Part shown: one piece after another, positions 1-6,809 of the stretch
How the letters are laid out: each line of letters opens with the position of its first letter
Position numbering within the stretch: position 1 is the stretch's first letter
Virus record (IMG/VR): IMGVR_UViG_3300024429_000024
Span: 1-32,678 of that record
Reading direction: 5' to 3' (one strand)
DNA from: a virus
DNA length: 32,678 nt
Notes under the pieces: model-generated
Databases searched by the model: none
Told to the model about the DNA's origin: nothing
What the model saw: the letters and a program-made list of their open reading frames with translations, nothing else
Made by a program: the position numbers and the translations under genes

Positions 1-217
1 CATAAATCCAGTATTATTTTATACGAGTTTTCCATACATTCCCTTTCATTTTCATCCCTCGACATCCTCAATGTGAGCCATTAGGTTATCCTCAAACCAG
101 CCCATAATATACAATTGCCTAATGCTACTAAACACTCACAACCACCAACTAATCTATTGCATCAATGGAAGTCTTGGGATTATGATCAGCGCTCAACTAG
201 ATGGTGGTTATACGTAT
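1..217 (-). other. Left edge, no convincing gene
   Basis: No ORF of normal size reaches this stretch. On the minus strand there are two tiny frames: a 17-codon frame (105 down to 52) and a frame starting at position 35 with an AAAGGGA ribosome site that runs off the window edge and could be the first 11 codons of the next leftward gene. Neither can be identified. Positions 106-217 show nothing I can name. Confidence 0.3.
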
Positions 218-412
218 TTATACTGCTGCGATATCGGTTAGCTTTTCAGTTAAGTCTTTCTTGACCGAGACAATCCTTGCCTCCACATTCTTGACAACTA
301 TTCTTGCTGCGCACAGTTCTTTTAGCAATTCTTCGATTTCTGATACAGCATGGTCATTTAAGCCCTTCTCGATGTTTGCCTGGGCTTTTTCCATAATTTC
401 AGTGGGCGTCAT
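218..412 (-). CDS. Small hypothetical coiled-coil-like protein (64 aa)
   Basis: I do not recognise this protein. It is short, charged and predicted mostly helical, with heptad-like spacing of Leu, Val and Ile, so a coiled coil or small helical bundle is plausible. There are no Cys residues and no membrane segment. The start is well supported: AAGGAGG lies just upstream, and the ATG overlaps the stop of the preceding leftward gene as ATGA, indicating translational coupling. It is the last full gene of the leftward early run inside the window. Confidence 0.75.
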   Translation of the reverse strand: MTPTEIMEKAQANIEKGLNDHAVSEIEELLKELCAARIVVKNVEARIVSVKKDLTEKLTDIAAV

Positions 413-717
413 GTTTTACTCACCTCCTTTTTAATTTGTAGTTGTATTCGCAATACGCGATCTTCTATTGTTTCACATGAAACTCCCTGCATATCACTAA
501 TTTCTTTAAAAATAGTTTCTCCGTTTGAATATCCACAATCAGTCCGGAAATCTGCCTCCAGGACACCATTCCACAACAAATAACTATTGCATTGTTTACA
601 AGGTTCTTTCCAGTGACTACACCTACAAAAACCAGTTAAACGCATTGTTTTTCCGTTAACTTTGTAACGACGTCCTATTTTATATTCATCGTTTTTGGGA
701 CTGTATTCTTGTGTCAT
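409..717 (-). CDS. Cys-rich hypothetical phage protein (102 aa)
   Basis: The function is unknown. The central part has a CxC...CxxC cluster (CRCSHWKEPCKQC, about residues 31-43) and a later single Cys, suggesting a structural zinc site. The last 30 residues are charged and helical and contain ETIEDRVLRIQLQIKKE, which resembles the SIEDRVKRISESIKKG tail of the next upstream gene product (721-981). The two neighbours may therefore share a C-terminal motif. The ribosome site GGAGG sits six bases before the ATG, and the stop overlaps the next start as ATGA. Confidence 0.75.
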   Translation of the reverse strand: MTQEYSPKNDEYKIGRRYKVNGKTMRLTGFCRCSHWKEPCKQCNSYLLWNGVLEADFRTDCGYSNGETIFKEISDMQGVSCETIEDRVLRIQLQIKKEVSKT

Positions 718-720
718 CCT

Positions 721-981
721 TCACCTCCCCTTTTTAATACTTTCGCTAATTCTCTTCACTCTGTCCTCTATGCTTTCTGTATACAGGAAATCAAACACGC
801 TAGGATACAAATTCAATAAATCATAGTCATTTATCTGAAATTGTCGCTCTTCTTCCGTCATTACCTCTAACCAGTCAATAAATTCTCCCGGACATTCACA
901 ATCTCCATCAAGGAACTGTTCACAATCCATTCCACAATTTCCACTTTGTCCGGTATCAAAGCATATGCCATGAATACTCAT
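721..981 (-). CDS. Cys-rich acidic hypothetical protein (86 aa)
   Basis: I do not recognise this family. The N-terminal third carries five Cys (CFDTGQSGNCGMDC, then CEC), consistent with metal binding. The middle is acidic and aromatic. The C-terminus (SIEDRVKRISESIKKG) resembles that of the 409-717 product. A strong GGGAGGGG ribosome site precedes the ATG, which overlaps the TGA of the gene remnant upstream. The beginning of this gene and the 3' end of that remnant resemble the equivalent junction at 1334-1337. Confidence 0.75.
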   Translation of the reverse strand: MSIHGICFDTGQSGNCGMDCEQFLDGDCECPGEFIDWLEVMTEEERQFQINDYDLLNLYPSVFDFLYTESIEDRVKRISESIKKGR

Positions 982-1109
982 TTCCCCTCCCCCATATCCC
1001 CAAGTTTATCCATAACCCCTTTCACATACCCGCTCTTCTTTAACATTTTCAATCCTCGTTGGTAGGCAGGATCTTGTTTTCTTTTAAAAGCTCTTTTTTA
1101 TAAAACTGT
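982..1109 (-). pseudogene. Duplicated remnant of the 3' end of the 1334-1960 gene
   Basis: The minus-strand frame ending at 982 reads KSGYVKGVMDKLGDMGEGK then stop. This closely matches KSGYVKGVMDSLNDIEGG at the end of the intact gene at 1334-1960. Further upstream the DNA at 1098-1110 (TATAAAACTGTG on the plus strand) again matches that gene at 1463-1474, but in another frame, so the copy is frameshifted and has no start. It reads as a diverged partial duplication that took with it the junction to the following gene. It is unlikely to be translated on its own. Confidence 0.6.
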
Positions 1110-1337
1110 GACTTCTGAAATCTCTTTTCTATACGTCACTTTAGCCGAAGCGTCATCATCCCCATCAAGACTACCTCTACAACTCCAAGTTTCGGTATGT
1201 TCTTGATACTTATCAGAATATGTCTCCGCTTTCTTTTTTGTAGTAAACAATTCATACCAATCATTCCTAACGCTACCGTTCCAAAATTTTGTAATATCAA
1301 CTCTATAAATTATTTTGCTACTCATATCTATACTCAC
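1098..1337 (-). CDS. Small hypothetical phage protein (79 aa, or 75 aa from the internal ATG)
   Basis: This protein is unrecognised. It is a soluble sequence rich in Lys, Asp, Thr and aromatic residues, with a single Cys and no membrane segment. The longest frame starts with GTG at 1337, overlapping the stop of the upstream gene as GTGA. An ATG four codons later (1325) is better spaced from the G-rich ribosome site. Its 3' end overlaps the duplicated remnant at 982-1109. Confidence 0.65.
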   Translation of the reverse strand: MSIDMSSKIIYRVDITKFWNGSVRNDWYELFTTKKKAETYSDKYQEHTETWSCRGSLDGDDDASAKVTYRKEISEVTVL

Positions 1338-1960
1338 CCCCCCTCAATATCGTTTAGCGAATCCATAACCCCTTTTACGTACCCGCTTTTATGGAAGGTT
1401 AGTCCGAGTTTCCATCCAGTCTTCTGTCTTTCCCGATCCATGAACTCAATTTTCTTGGCATTATAAAACTGTGATCCCAGTGGGCACGGGCTATCTTTCC
1501 TGGGGGCGCACTGGAAAGAGTCGCATTTTGCCTCTCCGTAATTCGGGTAGATATCACTCAATGTCTTGACGCTATAATTATATTTCCCCATGTCAATTTC
1601 AGGAGATGAACAGTCACAACGGACAACCCCATTCAAAGATTCAAAGAAGATCCACCCGAACCCGGCGCAACAAGGGCAGTAATCAGGATTAGTCGTTGCC
1701 TTGCCCATCCCCAATAAAAAAGATTTTATTTGATCAATATCTGGCATTACTCCACAAGCCGAACCATCTTCCTTGTATCGTGGGGGGTTATTTGATAAAT
1801 ATTCGGTCAGAATAGTCCCAGCCTGTTTATACGGTATCGACAACTCCATAAAAAGCTTAACCCACCGCATAGCGTCCCACTCTGGCAACTCTGAGCGGTA
1901 TGGCGATAGATAGGGCTCGGAAAAATTTTTTAATAGGGTTGCTGCGGATTCTTGGGTCAT
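1334..1960 (-). CDS. Zinc-finger phage protein, unknown role (208 aa)
   Basis: The N-terminal half is helical and resembles the small helical domains found beside phage replication proteins. Residues about 93-115 hold CPCCAGFGW...RCDC, a CxxC/CxC pair like a DnaJ-type or ribbon zinc knuckle. Further Cys follow (CDSFQC, CPLG). The C-terminus ends in KSGYVKGVMD, the piece repeated in the remnant at 982-1109. The gene is coupled by ATGA to the frameshifted gene upstream and by GTGA to the gene downstream. It lies just after the replication-initiator-like gene, so a role near replication is plausible but is inference. Confidence 0.75.
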   Translation of the reverse strand: MTQESAATLLKNFSEPYLSPYRSELPEWDAMRWVKLFMELSIPYKQAGTILTEYLSNNPPRYKEDGSACGVMPDIDQIKSFLLGMGKATTNPDYCPCCAGFGWIFFESLNGVVRCDCSSPEIDMGKYNYSVKTLSDIYPNYGEAKCDSFQCAPRKDSPCPLGSQFYNAKKIEFMDRERQKTGWKLGLTFHKSGYVKGVMDSLNDIEGG

Positions 1961-2306
1961 TTTCTATTTTTCTTCTTGATGATTTTAGTGAGAAATTTGA
2001 ATTCTGCTTTTGTTCTGTCATATAATTCTTTTCCTACTGTACAATTGCTATTGCGCTCAAAATAATAATCAATCCCGGAATAAGGTGTGTTTTGGCAATA
2101 TCCAACACCCGTAAAAACTTTTATAGGACATCCTAAGCATTTTTTTTCCTATAAACACGGCAATATGAGCATGATGAGTATGAATGGTCATAATTTGAAT
2201 CATCCTTGTTTCCCACAACCCATTTAACAGAAATTAATCTTTTAGCTTCTTTTAGGTTTTTCCCCCAATGTTTTAAAACTTTAATATCTGTCTTGTTTAT
2301 TTTCAT
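1957..2306 (-). pseudogene. Cys-motif phage protein gene, frameshifted at an A8 run
   Basis: The first part (start 2306, preceded by GGAGGGGGG) runs to CSYCRVYRKK and stops soon after at 2133. In the -1 frame directly after the run of eight A (minus strand, 2147-2140) the sequence continues as CLGCPIKVFTGVGYCQNTPY and on to a TGA at 1957 that overlaps the next ATG. Joined, this gives about 116 aa with the C..C / C..CP / C..TPY pattern common in small phage proteins. One extra A, or -1 slippage on the A run, restores the frame. An alternative earlier ATG at 2327 overlaps the upstream gene and is less likely. Confidence 0.7.
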
Positions 2307-3150
2307 TCCCCCCCTCCAAAAATTCAAATTTCCTCACGGTTTCTTCTGGCTTTTCTTCAACTCGATCCTCCCAGCGCTTCGCACGGAGCCAAGTGGCCGG
2401 GTGAGTCCATGGTGCCATCCAGACCTTGGCTTCTTTTTTCCACTTACGTTCTTTTGTCTGGGCTTCGACCCCTTCGATTATTTCATTAAAGAGTTTATCG
2501 GTTAAAGTGGAAAGAAATTTAGTTGTGCACCTTCTCCCAGCAAACCCTTTAACGAATAGCTGCTGCCAGGCTACCCAAGCTTTGTCTTTGGCAACAGCAT
2601 TCGGGTAAAGGTTTATGAATTTATCGAATCTTTCTCTCACCATCCCATTCCCCCCTTGGGGGACTATAGGGGGTTTAGGTTCTTTTGAAGTTGAAGAGGA
2701 AAGAGAAGATGAAGATGAAGATGAAGGGGGTGTCTTTTGGTTGCCCGTTTGGTTGGGGCTTTGGTTAACCAAAGCAGGATTACCACCAAGCTTTCCAACC
2801 TCTTTCCGTATCACTCTAAGTGCATGATCTTTAACCATTCTCTTTGAATATATCAAACCATGGGCATCATGTTTTATAACGTCGTTTTTGGATAACTCTT
2901 GGATGCCAATAATTATCCGTTTAGTGGTCATTCCGGTAAGTTTTTGGATTGTTTTTGGACTCATATTGGCCCACTTTCCGTCTACTTTATGGACAAGAAA
3001 ACCATATTTTTTTGACTTGTGCATGAGGCATAATAAGTCAATCCAGACACCCCTAGTACCAACCGAACACATTCTTAGATTCATATCGCCGAGCCAATCA
3101 TTCGGATAGAATTGGAACGCTGGCAGATTATCCGAGGAGTTCTTTTTCAC
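2281..3150 (-). CDS. Phage replication-initiator-like protein
   Basis: The product is about 289 aa. The N-terminal 110 residues (FYPNDWLGDMNLR..., then a winged-helix-like region) resemble phage helicase-loader or origin-binding proteins with a DUF1376-like start. A low-complexity Pro/Ser/Gln linker follows. The C-terminal 110 residues carry the pattern FxxxYPN...DKAWVAWQQL...HPATWLRAKRWED, typical of the C-terminal region of phage O-like proteins. The longer frame up to 3282 is not real: its extra residues overlap the XRE gene in another frame. I chose GTG at 3150, preceded by GGAG. It probably acts in origin recognition or helicase loading (inference from family resemblance). Confidence 0.75.
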   Translation of the reverse strand: MKKNSSDNLPAFQFYPNDWLGDMNLRMCSVGTRGVWIDLLCLMHKSKKYGFLVHKVDGKWANMSPKTIQKLTGMTTKRIIIGIQELSKNDVIKHDAHGLIYSKRMVKDHALRVIRKEVGKLGGNPALVNQSPNQTGNQKTPPSSSSSSSLSSSTSKEPKPPIVPQGGNGMVRERFDKFINLYPNAVAKDKAWVAWQQLFVKGFAGRRCTTKFLSTLTDKLFNEIIEGVEAQTKERKWKKEAKVWMAPWTHPATWLRAKRWEDRVEEKPEETVRKFEFLEGGNENKQDRY

Positions 3151-3301
3151 GATTGAGTTTCTCCAGCGCCAGAAATGAAGGCTTATTACTACCCTTCTCC
3201 CAATTAATAACCGTTGACCTGGATACCCCCAGTAAATGACCGAACCTCTCTTGTGACAATTGTAAACGTTTGCGAATAGCAATTATTTCCTCTTTTATCA
3301 A
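3128..3301 (-). CDS. Short XRE-family helix-turn-helix regulator (57 aa)
   Basis: This gene begins with TTG at 3301 behind a G-rich site (GGGGG) and ends at 3128. The protein is essentially one HTH domain: IRKRLQLSQERFGHLLGVS as the first helices, then RSTVINWEKGSNKPS as the recognition helix and loop. This is the classic LSQxxxAxxLGVSxxTVxxWExG pattern. It is too short for a dimerisation domain, so it may act as a Cro-like protein or as an autoregulator. A near-consensus promoter stands 43 bp upstream. The end overlaps the start of the replication gene by 23 bases. Confidence 0.75.
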   Translation of the reverse strand: MIKEEIIAIRKRLQLSQERFGHLLGVSRSTVINWEKGSNKPSFLALEKLNREKELLG

Positions 3302-3344
3302 AATAAACCCCCAATTTAGTTCAACTCTTTGCTTAGTTTTCTAC

Positions 3345-3372
3345 ATTATAGCGTAAAAAAAAGGGGTGTCAA
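3345..3372 (-). promoter_or_regulatory. Sigma70-type promoter with embedded repeat
   Basis: On the minus strand TTGACA (3372-3367) is followed after 16 bases by a perfect TATAAT (3350-3345). It would drive the 57-aa XRE gene and the replication gene. The -35 box is part of a CTTGACACCCC repeat copy (3373-3363), so a protein bound to the repeat would block this promoter. Confidence 0.75.
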
Positions 3373-3379
3373 GCCGCAT

Positions 3380-3787
3380 TTATTCTTTCTCGATAGCAAA
3401 TCTAATAATATCTATTAAGTCATGCAATTGGCATTTTATGCTATTTAGCTCTTCCTCTATATGTAATAATATCTTATCTTTACTTCCCGGCCCATCCACT
3501 ACGGACTGTTTTTTCTTATTTATAACATCCTTGAAAGTAATTAATAAATCAATAATATTGTTTTTCTCTAATATTAATATTTGTCTTTGTTGAATGTTTT
3601 TTTGCAAGTCACAATTATGGTGAATTTCGCCCCTCTTAATTAATGAATTTACTACAGACAATTTGCCCTCAATGAGATGCAGCTCTTTAACTAAATCCAA
3701 ACGCCTTGCAATAGTATCCGACAAAGATTCTCTCTCTAATAGATCACTGCCACCAGAAGAATGTCCTTGGGGTTTTAGTCCTGCCAT
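3380..3787 (-). CDS. Coiled-coil hypothetical protein (135 aa)
   Basis: I do not recognise this protein. After a short Gly/Ser-rich start it is almost wholly helical, with heptad-like Leu/Ile spacing through about residues 20-80 and 105-135. Two His and one Cys are scattered. No catalytic motif or membrane span is visible. I chose ATG 3787 because GGAG lies eight bases upstream; a longer frame to 3823 would run through the repeat copy at 3807-3817. It follows the MazG-like gene in the leftward run. Confidence 0.65.
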   Translation of the reverse strand: MAGLKPQGHSSGGSDLLERESLSDTIARRLDLVKELHLIEGKLSVVNSLIKRGEIHHNCDLQKNIQQRQILILEKNNIIDLLITFKDVINKKKQSVVDGPGSKDKILLHIEEELNSIKCQLHDLIDIIRFAIEKE

Positions 3788-3851
3788 TTTTTTCTCCACA
3801 AAAAAAGGGGTGCCAAGTGCCAATTAAGCCCTCGCCCCTCAGAAAATACGG

Positions 3852-4193
3852 TTAAAAGAAAAAGTCAAAATCATATCGTTCTAGTGTGTCTTTCTGTGAA
3901 AAACGACGAATCATGTTTTCAGAAAGCATCATTGCGAAGTTGGCAATGTCGGCACATTCAGCTACAAATTCAACAACTTGTTTTTCGGTTAATGGTTTTT
4001 CTTCAAATGTATCTAGCTTATTCCGGAAGTGAGCATATAGCAGTTCGTCAGTTTCCTGCCTGATGCGAGTGAGAAGGATGTCGAACCGAAGATCAGACCA
4101 TCCTTGTTTATGATCATTGTTTCTTAGAACTTTTTCCATAATACGGGAAAAATGTGTAATTGAAGGCCTGCGTCTAATATTTTTAGGTTCCAT
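3852..4193 (-). CDS. MazG-like all-alpha NTP pyrophosphatase-type protein (113 aa)
   Basis: The sequence has the ExxE...ExxD arrangement of all-alpha NTP pyrophosphatases: E47-x2-E50 in RIRQETDEL and E79-x2-D82 in VAECADIANFAMM. It also shows an N-terminal FSRIMEKVLRNNDHKQGW segment usual in phage members. Such enzymes hydrolyse (d)NTPs to the monophosphate, and phage versions are thought to tune nucleotide pools or alarmones. The substrate cannot be read from the sequence. The leader TTTTGAAAGGAAG with a repeat copy precedes the ATG. Confidence 0.7.
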   Translation of the reverse strand: MEPKNIRRRPSITHFSRIMEKVLRNNDHKQGWSDLRFDILLTRIRQETDELLYAHFRNKLDTFEEKPLTEKQVVEFVAECADIANFAMMLSENMIRRFSQKDTLERYDFDFFF

Positions 4194-4216
4194 GTCTTCC
4201 TTTCAAAAGGGGGGTG

Positions 4217-4639
4217 TCAAGCCGGGTTATTCCCCAACTTCCAGATATGCGACAATAATAATTTAATTTCTGCATTCCTGTCGGCATTGAATCCACCAGA
4301 TTGTTTTATGATCCTTACTTGTTTCGGCCAGACCCTCAACAATCCCCAGTTATCCGGCAATGATCCAGGGATTATAAAGTCTTTATCCACCATGAAATAT
4401 CTTTTCACACCCATTCCTATTTCCGGATTTTTTCTGAATATTTTACTTCTATCTGAACTAAAATCACCCTTACTGGCTTTGCATTCTATCAAGATTGACG
4501 AGCCAGTGCCGGTTACAAAACCAAGGGCATCAGGTATTTCTATGCCATACATCGTTGAGCATTCTAACAACACAGGACGGCACCGCATGCTATTCTTGAG
4601 CCATATACCGGCTCGCAAGACTAATTCATCGTGATCCAT
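4217..4639 (-). CDS. PD-(D/E)XK nuclease-like protein (140 aa)
   Basis: A PD-(D/E)XK core is visible: PDALG with D37, then ILIECKASKGDF with E52 and K54 of the ExK motif, and further acids D59 and D63. The remainder (GVKRYFMV...LPDNWGLLRV) fits the MmcB-like or phage VRR-type nuclease pattern seen in many phage early regions. It would be a small metal-dependent DNase acting in DNA repair, recombination or host-DNA breakdown. The TGA stop lies inside a repeat copy. It is co-directional with the MazG-like gene downstream. Confidence 0.7.
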   Translation of the reverse strand: MDHDELVLRAGIWLKNSMRCRPVLLECSTMYGIEIPDALGFVTGTGSSILIECKASKGDFSSDRSKIFRKNPEIGMGVKRYFMVDKDFIIPGSLPDNWGLLRVWPKQVRIIKQSGGFNADRNAEIKLLLSHIWKLGNNPA

Positions 4640-4664
4640 TTTTCATCCTCAAAAAAAGGGGGTG

Positions 4665-4841
4665 TCAAGGGTTTCTCGCCGCTTCTTCAAAGAATCTATT
4701 ATCATTTATACCTGCCGATCTTCCACATCCATTGTGTTCCCTTGTACACCAATCAGGTCTTGGCTGAATGTTTGACCATTTACAATAATTACAAGATAAT
4801 ATTTTGTTTTTTGGGGACCGCTGCCCGATTACGACAACCAT
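4665..4841 (-). CDS. Small Cys-rich zinc-binding-like protein (58 aa)
   Basis: This frame starts at ATG 4841, overlapping the stop of the upstream gene as TAATG, and ends with a TGA inside a repeat copy. The protein has CNYCKWSN, then C and C about nine residues apart (CTREHNGCG), a plausible four-Cys zinc site. The C-terminus is acidic. The function is unknown; similar tiny Cys proteins are frequent in phage early operons. Its stop position matches the pattern of its neighbours, which supports it being a real gene. Confidence 0.65.
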   Translation of the reverse strand: MVVVIGQRSPKNKILSCNYCKWSNIQPRPDWCTREHNGCGRSAGINDNRFFEEAARNP

Positions 4842-5086
4842 TATAATTCCCCCTCATTATTTATATAATCCGAACAGTTTGCTTTTAAACCATTAGCAAG
4901 GTCAATTAAGGCATCTTCAACGGTGTTCCCAAATCCGGCATGACCTTCTTGTATATTCTCTCCAATCAAGGCACACCAGGCATCACCATCTTTGTAAATC
5001 ATTACAAGTCTGTTGTCTGAATATAAATCCCGACATCTTCTATTAAAACCATCTTCCGTTAAACCTTGGAAACTTAAATTATTCAT
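4841..5086 (-). CDS. Conserved small phage protein, unknown function (81 aa)
   Basis: The central pattern DGDAWCALIGENIQEGHAGFG followed by TVEDALIDLANGL recurs in small phage proteins of unknown function, and looks like a compact alpha/beta fold. There is no membrane span or catalytic motif I can name. The start is supported by the shared leader TTTGAAAGGAAGATT just before the ATG, with a repeat copy immediately upstream. It is coupled to the Cys-rich gene that follows. Confidence 0.7.
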   Translation of the reverse strand: MNNLSFQGLTEDGFNRRCRDLYSDNRLVMIYKDGDAWCALIGENIQEGHAGFGNTVEDALIDLANGLKANCSDYINNEGEL

Positions 5087-5107
5087 AATCTTCCTTTCAA
5101 AGGGGTG

Positions 5108-5266
5108 TCAAGCCGGGTTATTTTTGGGAAACTCTATCATTTTAGTACATTCAGTGCAGAAGGTATTGATTGTAAACTTGCCATCTTTCGCACTAGAAAA
5201 AGATGAACAACCACAAACAAAGCTTTCTTTTATTATCCCATAATCATATCTTTCTGGATTATATTT
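5108..5266 (-). pseudogene. 3' fragment of a Cys-rich gene cut by the IS element
   Basis: An open minus-strand frame without its own start runs from the left end of the IS element to a TGA in the repeat copy at 5102-5112. It encodes KYNPERYDYGIIKESF, then CGC, CTEC and an end of FPKNNPA, so a small zinc-site protein end. If the IS and one copy of an eight-base target are removed, the frame joins in phase to the HigA-like start at 6810-6934. The two together may be one interrupted gene, or two genes joined by an IS-linked deletion. Confidence 0.55.
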
Positions 5267-5290
5267 CGGAATTATCCCTTGACATACAGT
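5267..5290 (+). repeat. Left terminal inverted repeat of the IS
   Basis: Starts CGGAATTATCCC and ends TACAGT. It matches the reverse complement of 6786-6809 at 21 of 24 positions. It contains the TTGACA used as the -35 box of the transposase promoter. Confidence 0.8.
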
Positions 5291-5306
5291 AAAATCATGG
5301 TATACT
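5279..5306 (+). promoter_or_regulatory. Transposase promoter
   Basis: TTGACA (5279-5284) and TATACT (5301-5306) are separated by 16 bases. The -35 lies inside the left inverted repeat, a usual design in which transposase binding could repress its own gene. Confidence 0.65.
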
Positions 5307-5341
5307 TAAAGTATAAGTTAACGACACAAAAGGAGCGTACC

Positions 5342-6232
5342 ATGACATTCATTGAGTTTTTAAATAAGTTTCCAACAGAAAAAAAAGTTATAGATCATTT
5401 TATTGCTATCCGTTATGGCAAAGAAGTTGCTTGTAATCATTGCGGATCGCTTAAAGTTTATCAAAGACATAAATATCCAAAAGTTTTTGCTTGTAATGAT
5501 TGTAAGAATAATTTTTCTATTTTCAAAGACACCATCTTTGAGAAAACATCAACTGATCTCCGAAAATGGATGTATGCTATCCATCTTTTCTTGAATGGCA
5601 AGAAAGGCATATCTGGCCTACAATTACAACGAGAGATTGGTGTTACATACAAGACAGCCTGGAGAATGCTCAAGCAAATAAGAATATCTATGGGAAATGA
5701 ACGAGACAATAAATTTAATGAAACAGTCCTTGAAATGGATGAAACATATATTGGCGGGAAACCTAAAAAGAACAATAACGATGATGAAAACAATAAAAGA
5801 GGCAGGGGTACTAAAAAATCTCCAGTTGTAGGAGTGGCCGACAGAGACAATAAGAAAGTCCATGCTGAAGTAGCTGTTCCAGACGGATTAGGAAAGAAAT
5901 TAACTGGCATTCAATTACTTTCTATTTTGGACAAACACAGTAAAGAAAATTCCATAATAGTTACTGATGAATTCAAGGGATACAACAAGTTTTCCTCGAC
6001 TAACCATGCACATTTGAGGATAGATCATACAGTTGAATATTCAAATGGCGATATTCATACAAACAATATTGAATCTTTCTGGGCTACATTAAAACGCGGT
6101 ATTTACGGTATTTATTATCATGTGTCGGTTAAGTATTTGCAAAATTACATTAACGAGTTTTGTTTTCGCTGGAACAATAGATCTGATTCCAATATGTTCG
6201 ATTTGGTTTTAAGCCAGGCAATTTTAGGTTAA
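5342..6232 (+). CDS. IS1595-family (ISXO2-like) transposase (296 aa)
   Basis: The N-terminus holds the IS1595 zinc ribbon (C31-x2-C34 and C51-x2-C54), followed by a helical DNA-binding segment (KTAWRMLKQIR). The DDE-type catalytic core begins with EMDETYIGG (D133), continues with IVTDEFKGY (D209), and ends with NNIESFWATLKRG (N242/E244 region). The length is normal for the family and the frame is intact, so it may be active. The start is ATG 5342 behind AAAGGAG; an earlier in-frame ATG would lie in the promoter region. Confidence 0.9.
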   Translation: MTFIEFLNKFPTEKKVIDHFIAIRYGKEVACNHCGSLKVYQRHKYPKVFACNDCKNNFSIFKDTIFEKTSTDLRKWMYAIHLFLNGKKGISGLQLQREIGVTYKTAWRMLKQIRISMGNERDNKFNETVLEMDETYIGGKPKKNNNDDENNKRGRGTKKSPVVGVADRDNKKVHAEVAVPDGLGKKLTGIQLLSILDKHSKENSIIVTDEFKGYNKFSSTNHAHLRIDHTVEYSNGDIHTNNIESFWATLKRGIYGIYYHVSVKYLQNYINEFCFRWNNRSDSNMFDLVLSQAILG

Positions 6233-6723
6233 GGCATTTTATCAGACACTACTCTTAATTTCTTTGCAATGGCACTCATATAACTAAGGAGCGGCGGCCG
6301 TCTATAAATATTATCCAGGATATCATCTGAATATCCTTGTTCTTTCGCTTGTTCATAGAGTAGCACTACGTTGTTATTATAATGAACTCGATAATCTTCT
6401 AATACATCATGGATTAGCATATCATCTTCTTCGCATTTAGAAACAAATACGACTATTGCATCTGATAACTCTATTAATTGTTTCTTCAAGCTTTTTGTTG
6501 TATTGTCAGGCGATTCTTGCGTGTTCTTACCTGCGTGCTTTATTTGGTTTTTTAATGCGCTTATAGTCTCATCTTTCGTTTTGAAAATATCCCTATAACG
6601 CCAATTAAATATAAAATAGAACAATAATGAGTAGATCAAATAAATCTCTAATGGCACTGATTGAACCATACTCCACCTATTAATTATGAAACTAAATACA
6701 ATATCAAACAATTTATCCGCCAT
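6229..6723 (-). CDS. IS passenger: membrane-anchored protein of unknown function (164 aa)
   Basis: The gene lies inside the IS boundaries and converges on the transposase, their stop codons sharing TTA/TAA. Residues about 24-43 (VPLEIYLIYSLLFYFIFNW) form one likely membrane span near the N-terminus. Next comes a charged linker, then a helical soluble domain with an acidic middle (KCEEDDMLIHDVLEDYR) and a basic end. The overall look resembles single-span host membrane proteins of unknown role. AAGGAGG precedes the ATG. It is not a known transposition helper, antibiotic-resistance protein or toxin that I can recognise. Confidence 0.75.
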   Translation of the reverse strand: MADKLFDIVFSFIINRWSMVQSVPLEIYLIYSLLFYFIFNWRYRDIFKTKDETISALKNQIKHAGKNTQESPDNTTKSLKKQLIELSDAIVVFVSKCEEDDMLIHDVLEDYRVHYNNNVVLLYEQAKEQGYSDDILDNIYRRPPLLSYMSAIAKKLRVVSDKMP

Positions 6724-6785
6724 GATACCTCCTTATAATAATTAACAAAGAGGGTATCAAGTATATCAACCTAAATCAACAAAAA

Positions 6786-6809
6786 ACTGTACGTTAGGGG
6801 ATAATTCCG
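6786..6809 (-). repeat. Right terminal inverted repeat of the IS
   Basis: Its reverse complement begins CGGAATTATCCCC and ends TACAGT, matching the left end with three mismatches. It supplies the last codons and the stop of the truncated HigA-like frame. Confidence 0.8.

Larger units (their letters stand above)
5267..6809. mobile_element. IS1595-family insertion sequence with passenger gene
   Basis: The element is bounded by inverted repeats beginning CGGAATTATCCC at both ends (24 bases, 21 matching). It holds an ISXO2-like/IS1595 transposase on the plus strand and a 164-aa passenger gene on the minus strand, with their stop codons overlapping tail to tail. Flanks are TTATATTT on the left and TTAATATT on the right: similar, but not a perfect eight-base target duplication. 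IS1595-family elements are known for carrying passenger genes. It interrupts a HigA-like gene. Confidence 0.8.

Noticed and set aside
2327-3282. Long start of the replication gene at 3282 and start of the small gene at 2327
   Set aside because: Both extensions overlap better-supported frames (the XRE gene and the replication gene end), and good ribosome sites stand before the later starts.
6751-6761. AGGGTATCAAG as an eighth copy of the junction repeat
   Set aside because: It has two mismatches and lies inside the IS element, so it arrived with the IS and is likely chance.
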